Source: Manihot esculenta (taxonomy: Eukaryota; Streptophyta; Magnoliopsida; Malpighiales; Euphorbiaceae). Taken from it: DNA of 64,000 nucleotides. Below, piece by piece: positions 1-12,204 of this stretch; the first letter of the stretch is position 1; each line of letters begins with the position of its first letter. The stretch covers positions 19,810,000 to 19,873,999 of the forward strand of contig NC_035164.2 in NCBI RefSeq assembly GCF_001659605.2, read 5' to 3'. The position numbers and the translations under genes are program-made. The notes under the pieces are model-generated. The model saw only the letters and a program-made list of their open reading frames with translations. It had not been told where the DNA came from and made no database searches.

Positions 1-1751
1 CAGTGAGCAGAATAGTGAAATCATATATTAAAATTTCATGCCATTATGTAATGCAACACATCACAACTAATCACATCTCGGATGGTATCGTCACCAATAG
101 TCCTCTACATAGTCCAACTGTGCCGGGACGTAGAATGGGTACAACCGGTCTTTCCCTTATCATAACATATCATAACATACCAATGTGCCAGGGACGTAGA
201 ATGGGTACAACCTGGACTTTCTCTTACATCATGCCAGGGACGTAGAATGGGTACAACCTGGACTTCCATACCATATCATGCCGTAACATCATCATGCCAT
301 ATGAGGACTAAAGGATCATCCAATAACCAATCCACATCAACATCATAGATGCAATGCAACATATTCGTAAAAACTAATGCAAACAACCTACTATATCTCA
401 TGGCATTCATGATGTATGGATCATGCTCAAAATTCATATTTCACTTATTTAAAAACTTAAGGTTTATTCCACTCACCTCTGGCTAGCTCTGATAAACTCT
501 GTAGCAGCTGGCTCACTGCTGGGGTCCTCGGTTCCTCGGGTCTGAACCTACACAGGTGGACTCCAATGTGGGACCAAACATACATAAACATAACTCTAAT
601 ATACTCCCCAAAAACCCCATAAAAACATCATAAAACAACTACATAAAACATGCAAGAAATGGCTAGACAGGGCACTTTCGGCGGCAGGTTCGGCGGCCGA
701 AAGTCCCTCTAGAGCCGAAAGTCAGGCAGGTTCGGCGGCACCTTCGGCGGCCGAAACTCCTAGACAGAGACGAAAGTCTCTTTTCGAGGGCAACTTCGGC
801 AGCCGAAAGGCCTGCCTCCCCAGCCATGTTCGGCGGCCGAAAGCTCCTTCGGCTGCCGAACCTGGTTTTTGCCAAAGGGCAGAAACTTGGCTCCTTTATG
901 CACATTTGCCTCCTAACTCTTCCAACATGCATATAACTCAACCAAATCATGCAAAAATACATACAATGGTTCCTAGGGGCCTCAAACTAACCTAAACCCC
1001 AACTACAACACACAACAACAACACAAACCAACATACATTGCTCAAAAACACATATAAAACCCATAAACCTAACTATGAGCTAAACATGCATTCTACCCCA
1101 TAAAACAACTTAAAACTTACTTAAAACATATATTGAGCTTAAGATCGGCTCTTACCTCTTGAAGATTGAGAGAGAGACGACCTAAACTCGGAGATCCAAG
1201 CAAAAGAGCTCCTGAGTTCCCAAAGCTCCAAAACTTGACTTAAATGTTCAAAACTTGCAATGAGAGGTGAAAACTCAAGAAAAATGGAGGAGATTTGGAG
1301 AAAGAACACAATATCTGGGGAGAGGGAGGTCGGAAGCTAGCTACGGCCGAAAATGGGAGAAAGCTCGCCCATTTCGGCTAAGTGACCCTTTTATAGTGGC
1401 TGGCCAGGCCACGTTCGGGGGCCGAAAGTGCTTCCGCATGCATGCCATGTTCGGCGGCCGAACTTGACTTTCAGCGGCCGAACCTGAACTTCCCTCACTC
1501 ATGCTTTCGGGGGCCTAACATGCCTCCAAAAGCATGCATGTTCGGCGGCCGAACTTGACTTTCGGCAGCCGAACCTGGGTTTTCCTCCAAAGACTTTTTA
1601 TGCAAAAACTCATTAAATTTTCATACTTAAAACCATGAAATACCTTAAAACATTTTAAGAAAACATGTTTCTACCCTACTAGAGGCTTCCGACATCCGAG
1701 ATTCCACCGGACGGTAGGAATTCCGATACCGGAGTCTAGCCGGGTATCACA
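1..1751 (-). mobile_element. Tekay-type Ty3/gypsy LTR, truncated by window edge
   Basis: This matches most of the LTRs at 12205-14454 and 19819-22132: the same cccagtgagcagaat block, the same GC-rich TTCGGC/GCCGAA clusters, the same TATA segment and the same terminal block ending CCGGGTATCACA. The first ~500 bp of the LTR lies left of the window. By comparison with the complete element at 12205-22132 its orientation is minus. It lands inside the 5' LTR of an Athila-like element, and the right flank CTCTT (1752-1756) would be one target-site duplication. Whether it is a solo LTR or the LTR of a complete element cannot be seen. Confidence 0.85.
1387..1399 (-). promoter_or_regulatory. TATA box of Tekay LTR promoter
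   Basis: On the minus strand this reads CCACTATAAAAGG, a strong plant TATA box. It lies in the position conserved in every Tekay LTR of this subfamily here. GC-rich palindromes flank it on both sides. Confidence 0.6.
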
Positions 1752-2632
1752 CTCTTGCCGCGCACCAGTGCCCTTCCTCTTCTTCTTTCTTATTTTCTTT
1801 CTTTTACTTTTGTTAGTTTCAACCATGAGTGGCTGAAACCCCTTTTTTCTAATTGAAGATTAGGTGAAACTTTAGTTGTTTATGGATTGGGAGATCTGAA
1901 CATATTATGTTAATATTTTATTTATCAATATTTATGCAATTTCATGTTTAATTCTATTGTTGCTTTGTTATTTAGATCAATAGGGCCCATTGATTCTTGA
2001 TTGCAAAATAATAATTTGTTAGTTTGGATAGTTTGAAGTCTGTAATTGCTTGAATTATTGAAACACAAGTAACTATTGGTGTAAACACTAAGGAAAATGC
2101 ATAATCTAGCAAGATCACCATACGTTTGGGTAGCTAGAATTAGGTCTCTCTATTTCTTAATGCAATTGACAGTTGTAAGATGCTAAAAGCCCCAAGGATG
2201 TTCCTTAGCAACTTGTAGATTATTGATTAATTAGAGGACGTTCCCTAGTTAATCTATGATTAAAGAGGGATATGGTGGTGAGAAACGTCTTCCACCCCCA
2301 TAACTAATTTATTGAGTCAAATAAAAGAACCTATGTGTCAATGATCAATCCCAACAACTGAAGTGGATCCAATTCTTCAACTAGGCTTTTCTCATTATTG
2401 AATTTCCTTTACTTTATTATTTGCTTTACTTTGCTATTTTTAATTCTAGTTTAGTTCATCAATCTCAAAACCCCTCTTTTATTTTATTTTCAGTTTATTT
2501 ACTTGGTCTTGATAAGAAAAATAGGTAAGTATCAATTCCCTGTGGATTCGATCCTTTTACCACTATCTACAGTTGTAAAATTGTGGATAACGAAAAAGGT
2601 TATTTTTTACCGGCTTTGACAACTGCACAGTA
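1752..2632 (+). repeat. 5' LTR remnant of the Athila-like element
   Basis: It aligns closely with the 3' part of the LTR at 39964-41336, including the shared 'tcaaccatgagtggctgaaa' block and the end 'ttgaccggcttcgacaac...gcacagt' with small changes. The upstream part of the LTR was displaced beyond the window by the Tekay insertion at 1751. Confidence 0.8.
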
Positions 2633-2638
2633 AAAAAT

Positions 2639-2656
2639 TGGCACCGTTGCCGGGGA
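2639..2656 (+). promoter_or_regulatory. Primer-binding site, tRNA-Asp type
   Basis: The sequence TGGCACCGTTGCCGGGGA begins 6 bp after the LTR end. It fits the 3' end of plant tRNA-Asp with one change (A for G at the fifth base) relative to the copy at 36468-36485. This primer is usual for Athila-lineage elements. Confidence 0.75.
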
Positions 2657-2699
2657 CTTGATTTAACTAATTTATTTTTCTTTCATAACTAGGGCTGGA

Positions 2700-4675
2700 C
2701 GTAAAGAAACTCTACTTTACGATCCAGAAATTGAACGTATAACAAAACAACTAAGGAAGCAAGCTAATCCGAGGAGCCAAGCCTCAAAACCATCTTCATC
2801 AACAGCAGCCACCAACTTGGAAGCTGCAATTCAATTTGCTGCACAACACATTCAGACCAATGCTGCTGAAGAATCACCTTCTACACCTACTGTCAAGACT
2901 GCTGTCCCAAGAAACAGAACCAGCTGCTGAGTCTGCTGCACAAATCACTGTTGTACTTGTTGAATCAGATGCTGAACCAATTGCTAAAACAACCACTGCA
3001 CTTGAAACTGAACCAGCCATTGAATTTGCTTCATCTGCTACTGTATCTGCTGCACAAAACACTGCAGTACCTGCTGCTACACCTGCTATACCTACTGCAT
3101 TTGCAGAATTTGCTGCTGCACTTGCTATACTTGCTGAATCTGCTGTACCTGCTAAATCTATCACAAGAACTAGCTGTAGAATTGCTGAACCAGCTGCAGA
3201 ATTTACTGCACAATCTGCTGTACGCAGATACATCCACAAATGATACGCAAGCTGCTGCAACCAAACCAGTCCAAAAATAAGAAATTTTTGCCAAAAAAAT
3301 TATAGAACCAGCCCCTAAAACAGCAACTGAATCAGCTGCAATAAGGGCAGCCACAATAGCACCTGAAGAGAAAAAAATTACAGCAGCTGCTGCTCTTGAA
3401 CCAGCTGCTGTCCTTATTGAATTTAAAGCTGAAAATGTTGTGGTGAGAGCTCCAATGGCACAAGAAAGGACTCTTCGGGAACTAGCAACACCCGTGGATG
3501 ATCAAGCACTATGGTGCATCACTTACCCACCTTTGACAGCCCCTTTTGAGCTTAAAACTAGATTAATTCACCTATTTCCAAAATTCAGAGGTTTGGAGAA
3601 TGAAGATCCACACAAGCATCTTAAAGAATTTTACATTGTGTGCTCAACAATGAGGCCTCAAGGTATTTTTGAAGAGCATGTTAAATTAAGAGCCTTTCCC
3701 TTTTCTGTTGATGATTTTGCCAAAGATTGGTTGTTCTATTTACCAATCGGATCCATCACTTCATGGGAAGGGATGGTGAGAGCTTTCTTGAGCGAATACT
3801 TCCCAACCTCAAAAGTTATTGGCATCAGAAGAGAGATCAATTGCATCAAGCAAAAAGATTATGAAGAGCTATATGAATATTTGGAAAGATTCAATCGATT
3901 GTGCACAAGCTTCCATCAACATGACATCTCTGATAAATCTCTTATTGAACATTTTTATGGAGGTTTGCTGCCATCTGAAAGAAAATTCATCGATGCAGTA
4001 TGTGGAGGTTCAATTGAAGATAAAACACCTCAAGCAATTAGAGAGTTAATTTCAACAATGGCAGCCGCATCCAAGCAATATGGAGATCAAAGAGAACTGC
4101 TAAGGAGAGTTAATAAGGTGAGTACATCTTCCTTAGCTTCACAAATTTCTGATTTAACTTCTATTGCCCGTAGTTTGGTTGTAGTTCAGGCTCAACAAAT
4201 TCATCAAGAACAGCAAGTCAATGCCAATAGAGGATTTAATGGACAACAGAGATACGATCCCTACTTTGACACTTACAATCTAGGTTGGAGGGAGCACTCA
4301 AACTTCAGTCATGCTAGGGCAAATCAATATCAAAATTCAGCCCAAGTAGCACCTCAGAAATCTAGTGTGCCCCTTGAAGAGATGGTAGAATCTTTAGCAA
4401 ATACGGTGCAAAACCTTCAAGAGCAGATGAGTCAAATGGCTACCTCCATGAGTGAGCTAGAATCTCAAAGGAAGTTAACTTCCCAAACCGAGGCTAATCC
4501 CAAGCAAAATGCAAGTGCAATCATTTTGAGAAGTGGGAGAGAGCTTAATAATGATAGGGCTGATGATAAAGGTTCACAACTGCATAAACAAGCTGCTGAA
4601 GAAAATCTGCCAGAAATTGAGCCAGAAAATCTATTTGCCCAAACAGGCGGGCAAATAAGCAGACAACATTCATAG
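2700..4675 (+). pseudogene. Athila-like gag (capsid) pseudogene
   Basis: The coding similarity starts near 2700 with an N-terminal block typical of Athila gag (KETLLYDPEIE). It then passes through an alanine/glutamate-rich low-complexity stretch in shifting frames. It continues as an open 411-codon frame at 3440-4675 that carries the retrotransposon gag core, with motifs such as RLIHLFPKFRGL, EDPHKHLKEF and LRAFPFSVDDFAKDWL. This protein would form the virus-like particle in the cytoplasm. No clear zinc knuckle is visible before the stop near 4673. The N-terminal part and the core are in different frames, so the gene is broken. The low-complexity region makes the exact breaks uncertain. Confidence 0.75.
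2840..3430 (+). repeat. Degenerate GCTGCW-rich low-complexity region inside gag
   Basis: The trinucleotide-like pattern gctgct/gctgaa/gcaact repeats for about 600 bp. It is open in several frames and encodes Ala/Glu/Thr/Leu-rich peptides. It separates the gag N-terminus from the gag core and is a likely source of the frame shifts. Confidence 0.6.
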
Positions 4676-4764
4676 CAGGACAGAAGCTGTTTGACCCAGC
4701 AGGCAGAAACTGTTTGCCCAAATAGATTGGGCAAATAGAACTAGCACTCCAGTAGAATTCAGGT

Positions 4765-5397
4765 CGGCAAGAAAGATTCAAAATTCCACCTCCCTTTCCA
4801 AAAAGGTTTGAAAAATCACAAAAAGAAAAAGAAGAAAGAGAGATCCTTGAAACCTTTAGGAAAGTGGAGATCAACATACCTTTGCTAGACGCTGTGAAAC
4901 AAATACCAAGGTATGCTAAGTTCTTGAAAGAATTGTGCACAAACCAAAGGAAGCTTGCTGAGAAGGAAAAGGTAAGTGTAGGGGAGGTTGTGACAGCTGT
5001 CATAAAAAGGAAACTCTCAGCCAAGTGCAAAGATAGAGGGATGTTTGTTGTCTCTTGCAAAATTGGCAATTTGGGTATCAAGAAGGCCATGTGTGACCTA
5101 AATGCATCAATTAACGTTATGTCTCTTTCTATTTATAACTCTTTGAATGCAGGTGCACTTAAAGACACTAGAGTGGTCATTCAATTGGCTGACAGATCTG
5201 TGGTACATCCGAAAGGCATTTTAGAAGATGTTCTAGTGCAAGTGGATCAACTTATCTTTCCAGCAGATTTCTATATGATTGATATGGAGGAAGACAATAA
5301 CATCACTACATCAGAAATCTTGCTTGGACGACCCTTCTTGAGCACGGCCGAGACTAAGATAGATGTGCATGATGGCATATTGACCATGGAATTCAAA
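4765..5397 (+). pseudogene. Athila-like aspartic protease region, interrupted by the CACTA element
   Basis: After two in-frame stops between 4673 and 4740, the frame resumes with a Pro/Lys-rich linker and the block INIPLLDAVKQIPRYAKFL, typical of the gag-pol junction in Athila elements. The retroviral protease follows. Its active-site triad region reads DLNASIN where DLGASIN is usual, so Gly is replaced by Asn. The flap-side block ILLGRPFLSTA is present. The protein would process the Gag-Pol polyprotein. The frame ends because the CACTA element inserted at 5397/5398. The rest of the same sentence (GKVIKFNVYDAMKYP) restarts at 27698. Confidence 0.75.
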
Positions 5398-5413
5398 CAC
5401 TACAAAAAAACAG
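5398..5413 (+). repeat. CACTA left terminal inverted repeat
   Basis: CACTACAAAAAAACAG is the left end. The first 12 bases match the complement of the right end exactly, and the similarity then fades into the subterminal motif array. Confidence 0.92.
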
Positions 5414-5415
5414 TG

Positions 5416-5995
5416 ATTTAGCGACCAAAATTTTGGTCGCTAAAAGGCAGAATTTGGTCGCTATTGTGAAATAGCGACCATTTAGCGACCAAAATGAAAT
5501 GGTCGATGTTTAGCCAGTCGCTAATTTTTTGGCGACAATCTGGAAAATGGTCGCTAAAATAGCGACCAATCAGCGACCATTTTTTGGTCGCTAATTTGGT
5601 GTCATGGCAAATTAGGTATTAGAAATATTAGTCGCTAAATGGTCGCTGTTTTGTCGTTAAGTTTTGGTCGCTAAATGTTCGCTGTTGTGGTCGCTAATTT
5701 GATCGCTATTTCGTTGTTATTTGATCGCCTCAAAGAAGAGCATTTGGTCGCTGTGTGGAAGTAAATTGGTCGTTAAATTTTGATCGCTATTTTGGTCGCT
5801 AATTTGGTCGCTATTTCTTTGCTATTTGATCGCTTCAGAGAATAGCATTTAGTCGCTATGTTGAAGTAAATTGGTCGTTAAATTTTGGTCGTGAAATGGT
5901 CGCTGTTTTAGTCGCTAATTTGATCGCTATTTAGTCGTTATTTGATTGCATCAGAGAAGCAATTAGTCGCTATTTCGTCGCAAATTAATAGTAAA
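5416..5995. repeat. CACTA left subterminal repeat array (TGGTCGCTA)
   Basis: About 580 bp is dominated by TTTGGTCGCTAA and its complement TTAGCGACCAAA, with variants such as GATCGCTA and GTCGTTA, in both orientations. The same motif fills the right subterminal region. In En/Spm, subterminal repeats are bound by the TNPA protein, so these are the probable binding sites. That role is inferred from family knowledge. Confidence 0.85.
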
Positions 5996-6321
5996 ATTAA
6001 AAAAATATTTATTATTTAATTTATTTTTGTGGCTGATTAGTCACTAATAAATGCATTTAAATCTGATTCATATTATTTTTTCAATAAATTCATAAACCTG
6101 CTATAATATCAATATGTACACACACATTCCAATACATAAAACATCAAAGACAATATATACACATAAATTTCATTTCATGATTCTGCAATCTAAAAGTTCA
6201 AAACATTACTATAGTTCAATACTAAGAAACTTAAAATATCTCAAAATATGTAATGGATCCAAATAGTTTCAAATTCATATCATAAAATATATTATTTAAG
6301 TACGTGAGAAATGACATCATG
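5996..6321. other. Non-coding segment between subterminal repeats and TNPA-like gene
   Basis: AT-rich sequence with no motif or ORF that I can support. It probably includes the 3' untranslated region of the minus-strand TNPA-like gene. Confidence 0.5.
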
Positions 6322-8822
6322 CTAATCCATATGTGAATCACCAAGAGATCTATGAGCTGGAGGAATATCAGACGATGATGGCATCAATGAGGAAGACTGC
6401 TGTCCCATCTTCGTTGTCTGTAGTTCATCACGCATTTGAGCTATCAGCTGATTTTGGTGTTCTACAAGTTTTTGCAAACTATTATACTTCTCTTCAAACT
6501 TTGCTTCAATTTCCTTCTTCCATTCTGGTGATTGGGATGATGGAACATTTATTGATATTCCCCCAGTTCCTGTTTGAGAGAAGGCAGAAGAGGCAGCACT
6601 ACCTAAACCATAAACTCGACTTCCTTGCCATCCTCCTGCTGCAGTAATAAACAATTGATCCTCATTAATAGTTCCTTCATCTCCTTCCACATGATCTGAT
6701 CCCACATACTGGCTTGAATGTTGTTCTTTTAGCTTCAGATAATTTTCCTACAAAATCACATAATAACAGTTCAATTTGAATACTAAAGTAAGGAAAAATG
6801 CTAAGACCTACAAGATATGACAATTATAATACCTGCAAGATATCACATTTACAATACTTGCAAGATATCATAATAGAAAAATCAATCACACAACTGAGAA
6901 TCATAAACAATTTCCTTGTGAGAATCACCTAGATATCAAAATCATACTTGCAACTGAAAATCAATCACACAACTGAGAATCATAACCAATTTCCTTGTGA
7001 GAATCATCTAGATATCAAAATCATACTTGCAACTGAAAATCAATCACACAACTTAAAATCAATCAACAACTCAAAATCAATTACACAACTGAGAATCATA
7101 AACAATTTCCTTGTGAGAATGACCTAGATATCAAAATCATACTTGCAACTGAAAATCAATCACACAACTCAAAATCAATCAACAACTCAAAATAAATCAC
7201 ACAACTGAGAATCATAAACAATTTCCTTGTGAGAATCATAAACAATTTCCTTGTGAGAATCACCTAGATATCAGAATCATACTTGCAACTGAAAATCAAT
7301 CAAACAACTCAAAATCAATCACACAACTGAGAATCATAAATAATTTCCTTGTGAGAATGACCTAGATATCAGAATTATACTTGTAACTGAAAATCAATCA
7401 CACAACTCAAAATCAATCAACAACTCAAAATCAATCACACAACTGAGAATCATAAACAATTTCCTTGTGAGAATTACCTAGATATCAGAATCATACTTGC
7501 AACTGAAAATCAATCAAACAACTCAAAATCAATCACACAACTGAGAATCATAAACAATTTCTTTGTGAGAATCACCTAGATATCAGAATCATACTTGCAA
7601 TTGAAAATCAATCACACGACTCAAAATCAATCAACTACTCAAAATCAATTACACAACTGAGATATCAGAATCATACTTGCAACTAAAAATCAATCACAAC
7701 TCAAAATCAATCAACAACTAATAATCAATCACATAGACATCAAAATCATACTTGCAAGATATTACTTAGAAAGACAACTTGTTTATATAGAAACTTACAT
7801 AAACAATTTCAGCTCGTTTATCAACAAATTTGTTGCGATCACTCTTCTTTTGTATGCGTCTAGCATGCTCCTCATGTGTTATGGACCCACCTGTATGTTT
7901 AGAAGGACCAGCTCCTTCACCTCCCTTCTCTGTTAGGCGGTTCTTTGAGTACTTCATTGACTTTGCTACATACTCTGGAGTACTCCAATCTAAATTCCAT
8001 TTATCCCAAACTTCAATTGATATATAAGCACTCCTCTTTTTTTTCTTCTTTTCATTTGTCAGAAAGTCTTTGTATCGGGTAGCTGCTTTTTTATTCCATG
8101 CCTTCCTCACTATTGCAGCACTTCCCTCATCCCAGTGAAATTCTTTCTATAAATTAATTTAAAAAACACATGTATAATACAACATAAATTATAAGACATT
8201 ATATCTTTGTTAGAATGCATAATATATTGCGTACCTCAAACTCTCTAAAATAAAAATCTTTTGTGGATTGTGGGATATTCTTCCAGGAAGAACCCTCCAC
8301 ATTGTACTTTTGAAAAATCTTTGTGCAAGCACCAGATGTCTTCTCAGAAGGCATAAGACTGTAATAGTTTAATAATGCGAGCATCATTTATAAATATCCA
8401 ATATAATTATTTGTAAATAATTAACCAAAATGAAAACTAATAACAAAGATATGTAATACAATGATAAGTAATGTTATACATTATACTTACTTTCCGCTTG
8501 CATGCACATAACAGTAGGTCCTAGTAGCATGTGATGAGGATGAGGATGCAGATCGACTAGTACTCGATCCCGGAATAGAACTTGAAGAAGTTAGGGCAGT
8601 GGGGGCAACTTGAGCAAGTGGAGGGGCTGCAGGGGCTGAGTATGATACAGGGATTGTTGGAGTAAGTGCTGGGGCTCTAAAGTCAACTGAAGAAGGTGCA
8701 GTGGCTATAATGCCTCGACCACGAACAATTTCTGGATCACCTCGGCCTCGGCCTCTACCTGTACCCGTTAAAACACCACGATCAGCATTACGTGCATCTT
8801 CTTTACCTTTACCCCTGGCCAT
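6322..8822 (-). CDS. TNPA-like (Ptta/En/Spm) accessory transposon protein, four exons
   Basis: My model has four exons on the minus strand. Exon 1 is 8491-8822 (ATG at 8822; an RG-rich then Ala/Pro/Ser-rich N-terminus; donor GTAAGT). Exon 2 is 8235-8358 (acceptor CTATTACAG; donor GTACGC). Exon 3 is 7799-8146 (acceptor TTTATAG). Exon 4 is 6322-6747 (acceptor TTTTGTAG; ends GDSHMD and stop). Exons 2 and 3 carry the plant transposase (Ptta/En/Spm) pattern, with YFREFE, a basic KKKKKRSAY stretch and HEEHARRIQKKS. Exon 4 contains a probable coiled coil (EIEAKFEEKYNSLQKLVEH). In En/Spm this class binds subterminal repeats in the nucleus and helps the transposase. No stop codon is seen in the modelled exons. 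The splice sites are by eye. Confidence 0.7.
6800..7760. repeat. Tandem repeats in the last intron of the TNPA-like gene
   Basis: Imperfect repeats built from caatcacacaactgagaatc, ataaacaatttccttgtgag and agatatcaaaatcatacttg recur at least six times across the intron (6748-7798). Unit length varies, roughly 75-130 bp, because short sub-blocks such as aactcaaaatcaatca are gained or lost. No coding capacity is visible. Confidence 0.8.
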
Positions 8823-8935
8823 ATCTGCACAAAAAAATATCCAACAGGAGATTAGTATGTTGTAAAGTAAAAATAATCAACAATAATAAAAAAGATAATT
8901 AGAGCAAAAAAGTTTACTATACAGCTTAGAGTTGA

Positions 8936-11900
8936 CTAATCTAAGTAATATTCATCATTGTCTGAAGTTGAATAATGATATGTCTCATCTTCTTCTTCTT
9001 CTTCAACTAATTCCGAAATCAACACTTCACCACCCGCTGGATCATTTAATGTCTCAGGTAATCCTTCTTCATTTAAGACTAAAGGCTGCAAAGTTACAGT
9101 ATCTTCTTGATATGCATCTGTTGTTGATGCTGTCGAAGGTACAACAACATTTGGTAATTCAATCACTGGCCTGGCTTTAATTTTTATCACAGATTGCCAA
9201 TCAGACCTTGCTCGTCTTAAAGAAGGATAAGGAATGTAATAAACTCGTTGTGCCTGGCTAGCCAAAACAAATGGCTCATACTTATGAAATCTCCTTCTTT
9301 GATTTACATCCACAATATTATACATTAAATGAATTTTCACTCCAACATGTGGGGTAGGATCAAACCATTCACAGTGGAATAGAACTGTCCGCTTCATAGG
9401 TAAAGCCGGGTACTCTACTTCAAGAACCTCTATTAACTTACCATAGTAATCACTTGATTGATCACTATAGTTCGTTCCTTTAATGCATACACCACAATTC
9501 ACCATCATTCGATTAGCACTTCGTCCCTCAGTGTGAAATTTGTATCCATTTACATAGTATCCTGTGTACACATTCACTGTATTTACAGGTCCTTTGGCTA
9601 AATCTTGGATGAGAGGATTGTTCACTGTGTTGGTTGGTTCATGTACCTATTACAACAAGTGAACATATAAAATTAATTTTAATTCATTCACCAAATTCAG
9701 CGTAGTATTGCGAGTATTATAAAGCTTACGTATGCTTTGAACCATGTGGAAAAGTTATTCTCCAATGTGATGTCTACCTCCCCATCGGTAATGTTAGGTG
9801 ATATCCTTCGTAGTTCCTCAATATATATTCTTGCATTAGGAGAAATTATATAACTTTGGTTATTTCCATGAATATATATGCATTTTAGAAGACTATTAAA
9901 TTTATAATTTGGCGGTGAATTTCACATACTTGATAAATGGCGAAACTTCTTCACAATTTAGTAAGATATATAAATGAGCTGCATTTCTTTCATCCTTTGT
10001 CAATATCCTTTTCTTCGATTGACCTATGGGTCTACCCGGATATTTGAATATTGATAAATTTTCTTCAATCTCCTGACCTTCCACTACGCAACCATCATCA
10101 TTACGTGGAACCCGTCGATGCCTTGTAGAAACATGCGACTCAAAATAGTAAGCACAAAAAGAAGATGCTTCTTCTACCAAGTATGCATTAGCAATTGATC
10201 CTTCAACTTTGGCTTTATTTTTAATATTCTTCTTTAAAATTCCATTGTACCTGTATTACATAATTAATTAGCATACAAATTAAGCATATTAAATAATTGA
10301 TATTTTGAAAAAGCAGCAGTGATTAATTATTACCGCTCATAAGGATACATCCAATGATATTGCACTGGACCCCCAATGCGAGCTTCATATGCAAGATGAA
10401 CCGGAAGATGTTCCATCGAGTCGAAGAAACCCGGAGGAAATATTCGCTCCAATTTGCATAGTATAACCGGAATGTCCTCTTCAAGCCTTTGCATATCTTC
10501 CTCCCGTAAGATCGTACTCGTTAGTTGCTTAAAGAAAATACTTAGCTCGGTAATTGCTTCCCACACTCTCATTGGTAATAATTCACGAAAAGCAATAGGC
10601 AACAACCTTTGCATGAAAATATGACAATCATGACTTTTCATTCTAAATAATCTATACTTGTTCATGTCGACACATCGAGCCATGTTAGATACATAACCAT
10701 CAGGAAATCTGAGTCCCTTCATCCATTCACAAATAACTTGTTTTGCCGATTTGTCCAATGCATATATTGCTTTTGGATACCTGCCAGTTTCTGCATTAAC
10801 CTCCAACTCAGGCCGCCGACATATTTCCCTCATATCTTCTCTTGCTTTTGCATTATCTTTTGTTTTACCCTCTATATTCATAATGGTATTGAACAAGTTA
10901 TCAAAAAAATTCTTTTCAATATGCATTACATCAAGGTTGTGTCTAATAAGCAAGGAACTCCAATAAGGTAAATCCCAGAATATGCTGCGTTTCCTCCATC
11001 CACATGTCTTACTAATAACAACATTAACAACATCTGAACCTGGATCTGTCACTTTCATTAATCCAAGACTCTCTATCTCATGCAAAATTTCCTCTCCAGT
11101 CCTTACTAGAGGTGCATGTTCAGTTACAACTTTGTTTTTTCTAAACCATGATTTATTCTTCCGCCATGGATGGTTATGGTTCAAAAATTTGCGATGATTG
11201 TCAAACCAACATTGTTTTCCACCTCTTGGCAAAGTAAATGCATCAGTGTTATCCATACAATATGGGCATGCAAGCCTTCCTGCAGTGCTCCAACCAGAAA
11301 GCATGGCATAAGCAGGAAAGTCACTAATGGTCCATAGCAAAGCAACCCGCATAAGAAAATTTTGCTTCTTATCCACATCATATGTCTCAACCCCCATGTT
11401 CCATAATTGTTTTAGTTCTTCGATTAAGGGTTGTAAGAATATATCAATTTTAAATTTAGGATTATTTGGGCCCGGAACTATAACAGTGAGAAACATATAT
11501 TCTGACTTCATACACAGCCATGGCGGAAGATTATACGGTGTCAGAATGATGGGCCAAGATGAGTACTGTTGGCCAGATTGTCCAAATGGTTGGAATCCGT
11601 CAGTAGACAATCCAAGCATCACATTCCTTATCTCTGATCCAAATGATGGATAACAGGCATTAAAGTGTTTCCATGCAGGAGAATCAGATGGATGATGCAT
11701 GACCCCTTCCTTATATTCATGTTCAGCATGCCATCTCATATGGGGTGCTGTTGCGTCTGATGCATAAAGCCGTTGTAACCTTGGAGTGAGAGGAAAGTAA
11801 TACATCTTCTTATATGGCTTCTGAACAACTTGCTTTGTCAAGCTGTTTACCGTGCGTTTATATCTAGGAAGCTGGCAAAACTTGCATTCTTGTAACTCAG

Positions 11901-12204
11901 CGTCACCAGACCAATATATCATGCAATTATTTCTGCAACAATCAATCTTTTCCACTGGTAGACCGAAACCCTCAATTAACTTTTTCGTTTTGTAAAAATT
12001 ATCAGGAAGCACATTATCTTCGGGTAGAACTTCTTTCAAAAACTCGACAATCTGATCAAAACATTTTACAGAGAAATGATGCTCCGATTTCATGTTGATC
12101 AAACGTGCCACAGCAGACAGTTTTATGTGATTATTGCATCCTGGCCATAACTCTTCACTTGCTGCTTGTAATATTTCATACAACCTTTGTGCCTCGGCAT
12201 TAGG
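8936..12204 (-). pseudogene. CACTA TNP2-type transposase, 3' part (split by Tekay insertion)
   Basis: The main exon (10334-12204) carries the Transposase_21/TNP2 catalytic region, with blocks such as PYNLPPWLCMKSEYMFL, ACPYCMDNTDAF and LDVMHIEKNFFDNL, then DUF4218 (ERIFPPGFFDSMEHLPVHL). Exon 2 is 9930-10250 (after an 83-bp intron) and finishes DUF4218. Exon 3 ends at 9730 with donor GTAAGC. Exon 4 (8936-9646) carries DUF4216 and an acidic C-terminus. The protein would bind the CACTA ends and cut and rejoin DNA in the nucleus. The 617-codon core frame is fully open, yet the N-terminal part lies 9.9 kb away at 22133-22538. Across TTAGG the peptide continues without loss. The gene was therefore broken by a single insertion. 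Confidence 0.85.

Noticed and set aside
663..962. Minus-strand ORF of 99 codons rich in Arg/Cys, and similar ORFs in the other Tekay LTRs
   Set aside because: It lies across the GCC-box palindrome cluster, whose CGG/GCC composition removes stop codons. No family similarity, and it is broken in other copies.
2874..3260. Minus-strand Ala/Ser-rich ORF
   Set aside because: It is the antisense of the low-complexity gag stretch and is explained by its repeat composition.
6800..7760. CRISPR-like array
   Set aside because: Repeats are imperfect, with irregular spacing and no unique spacers, inside a plant transposon intron.
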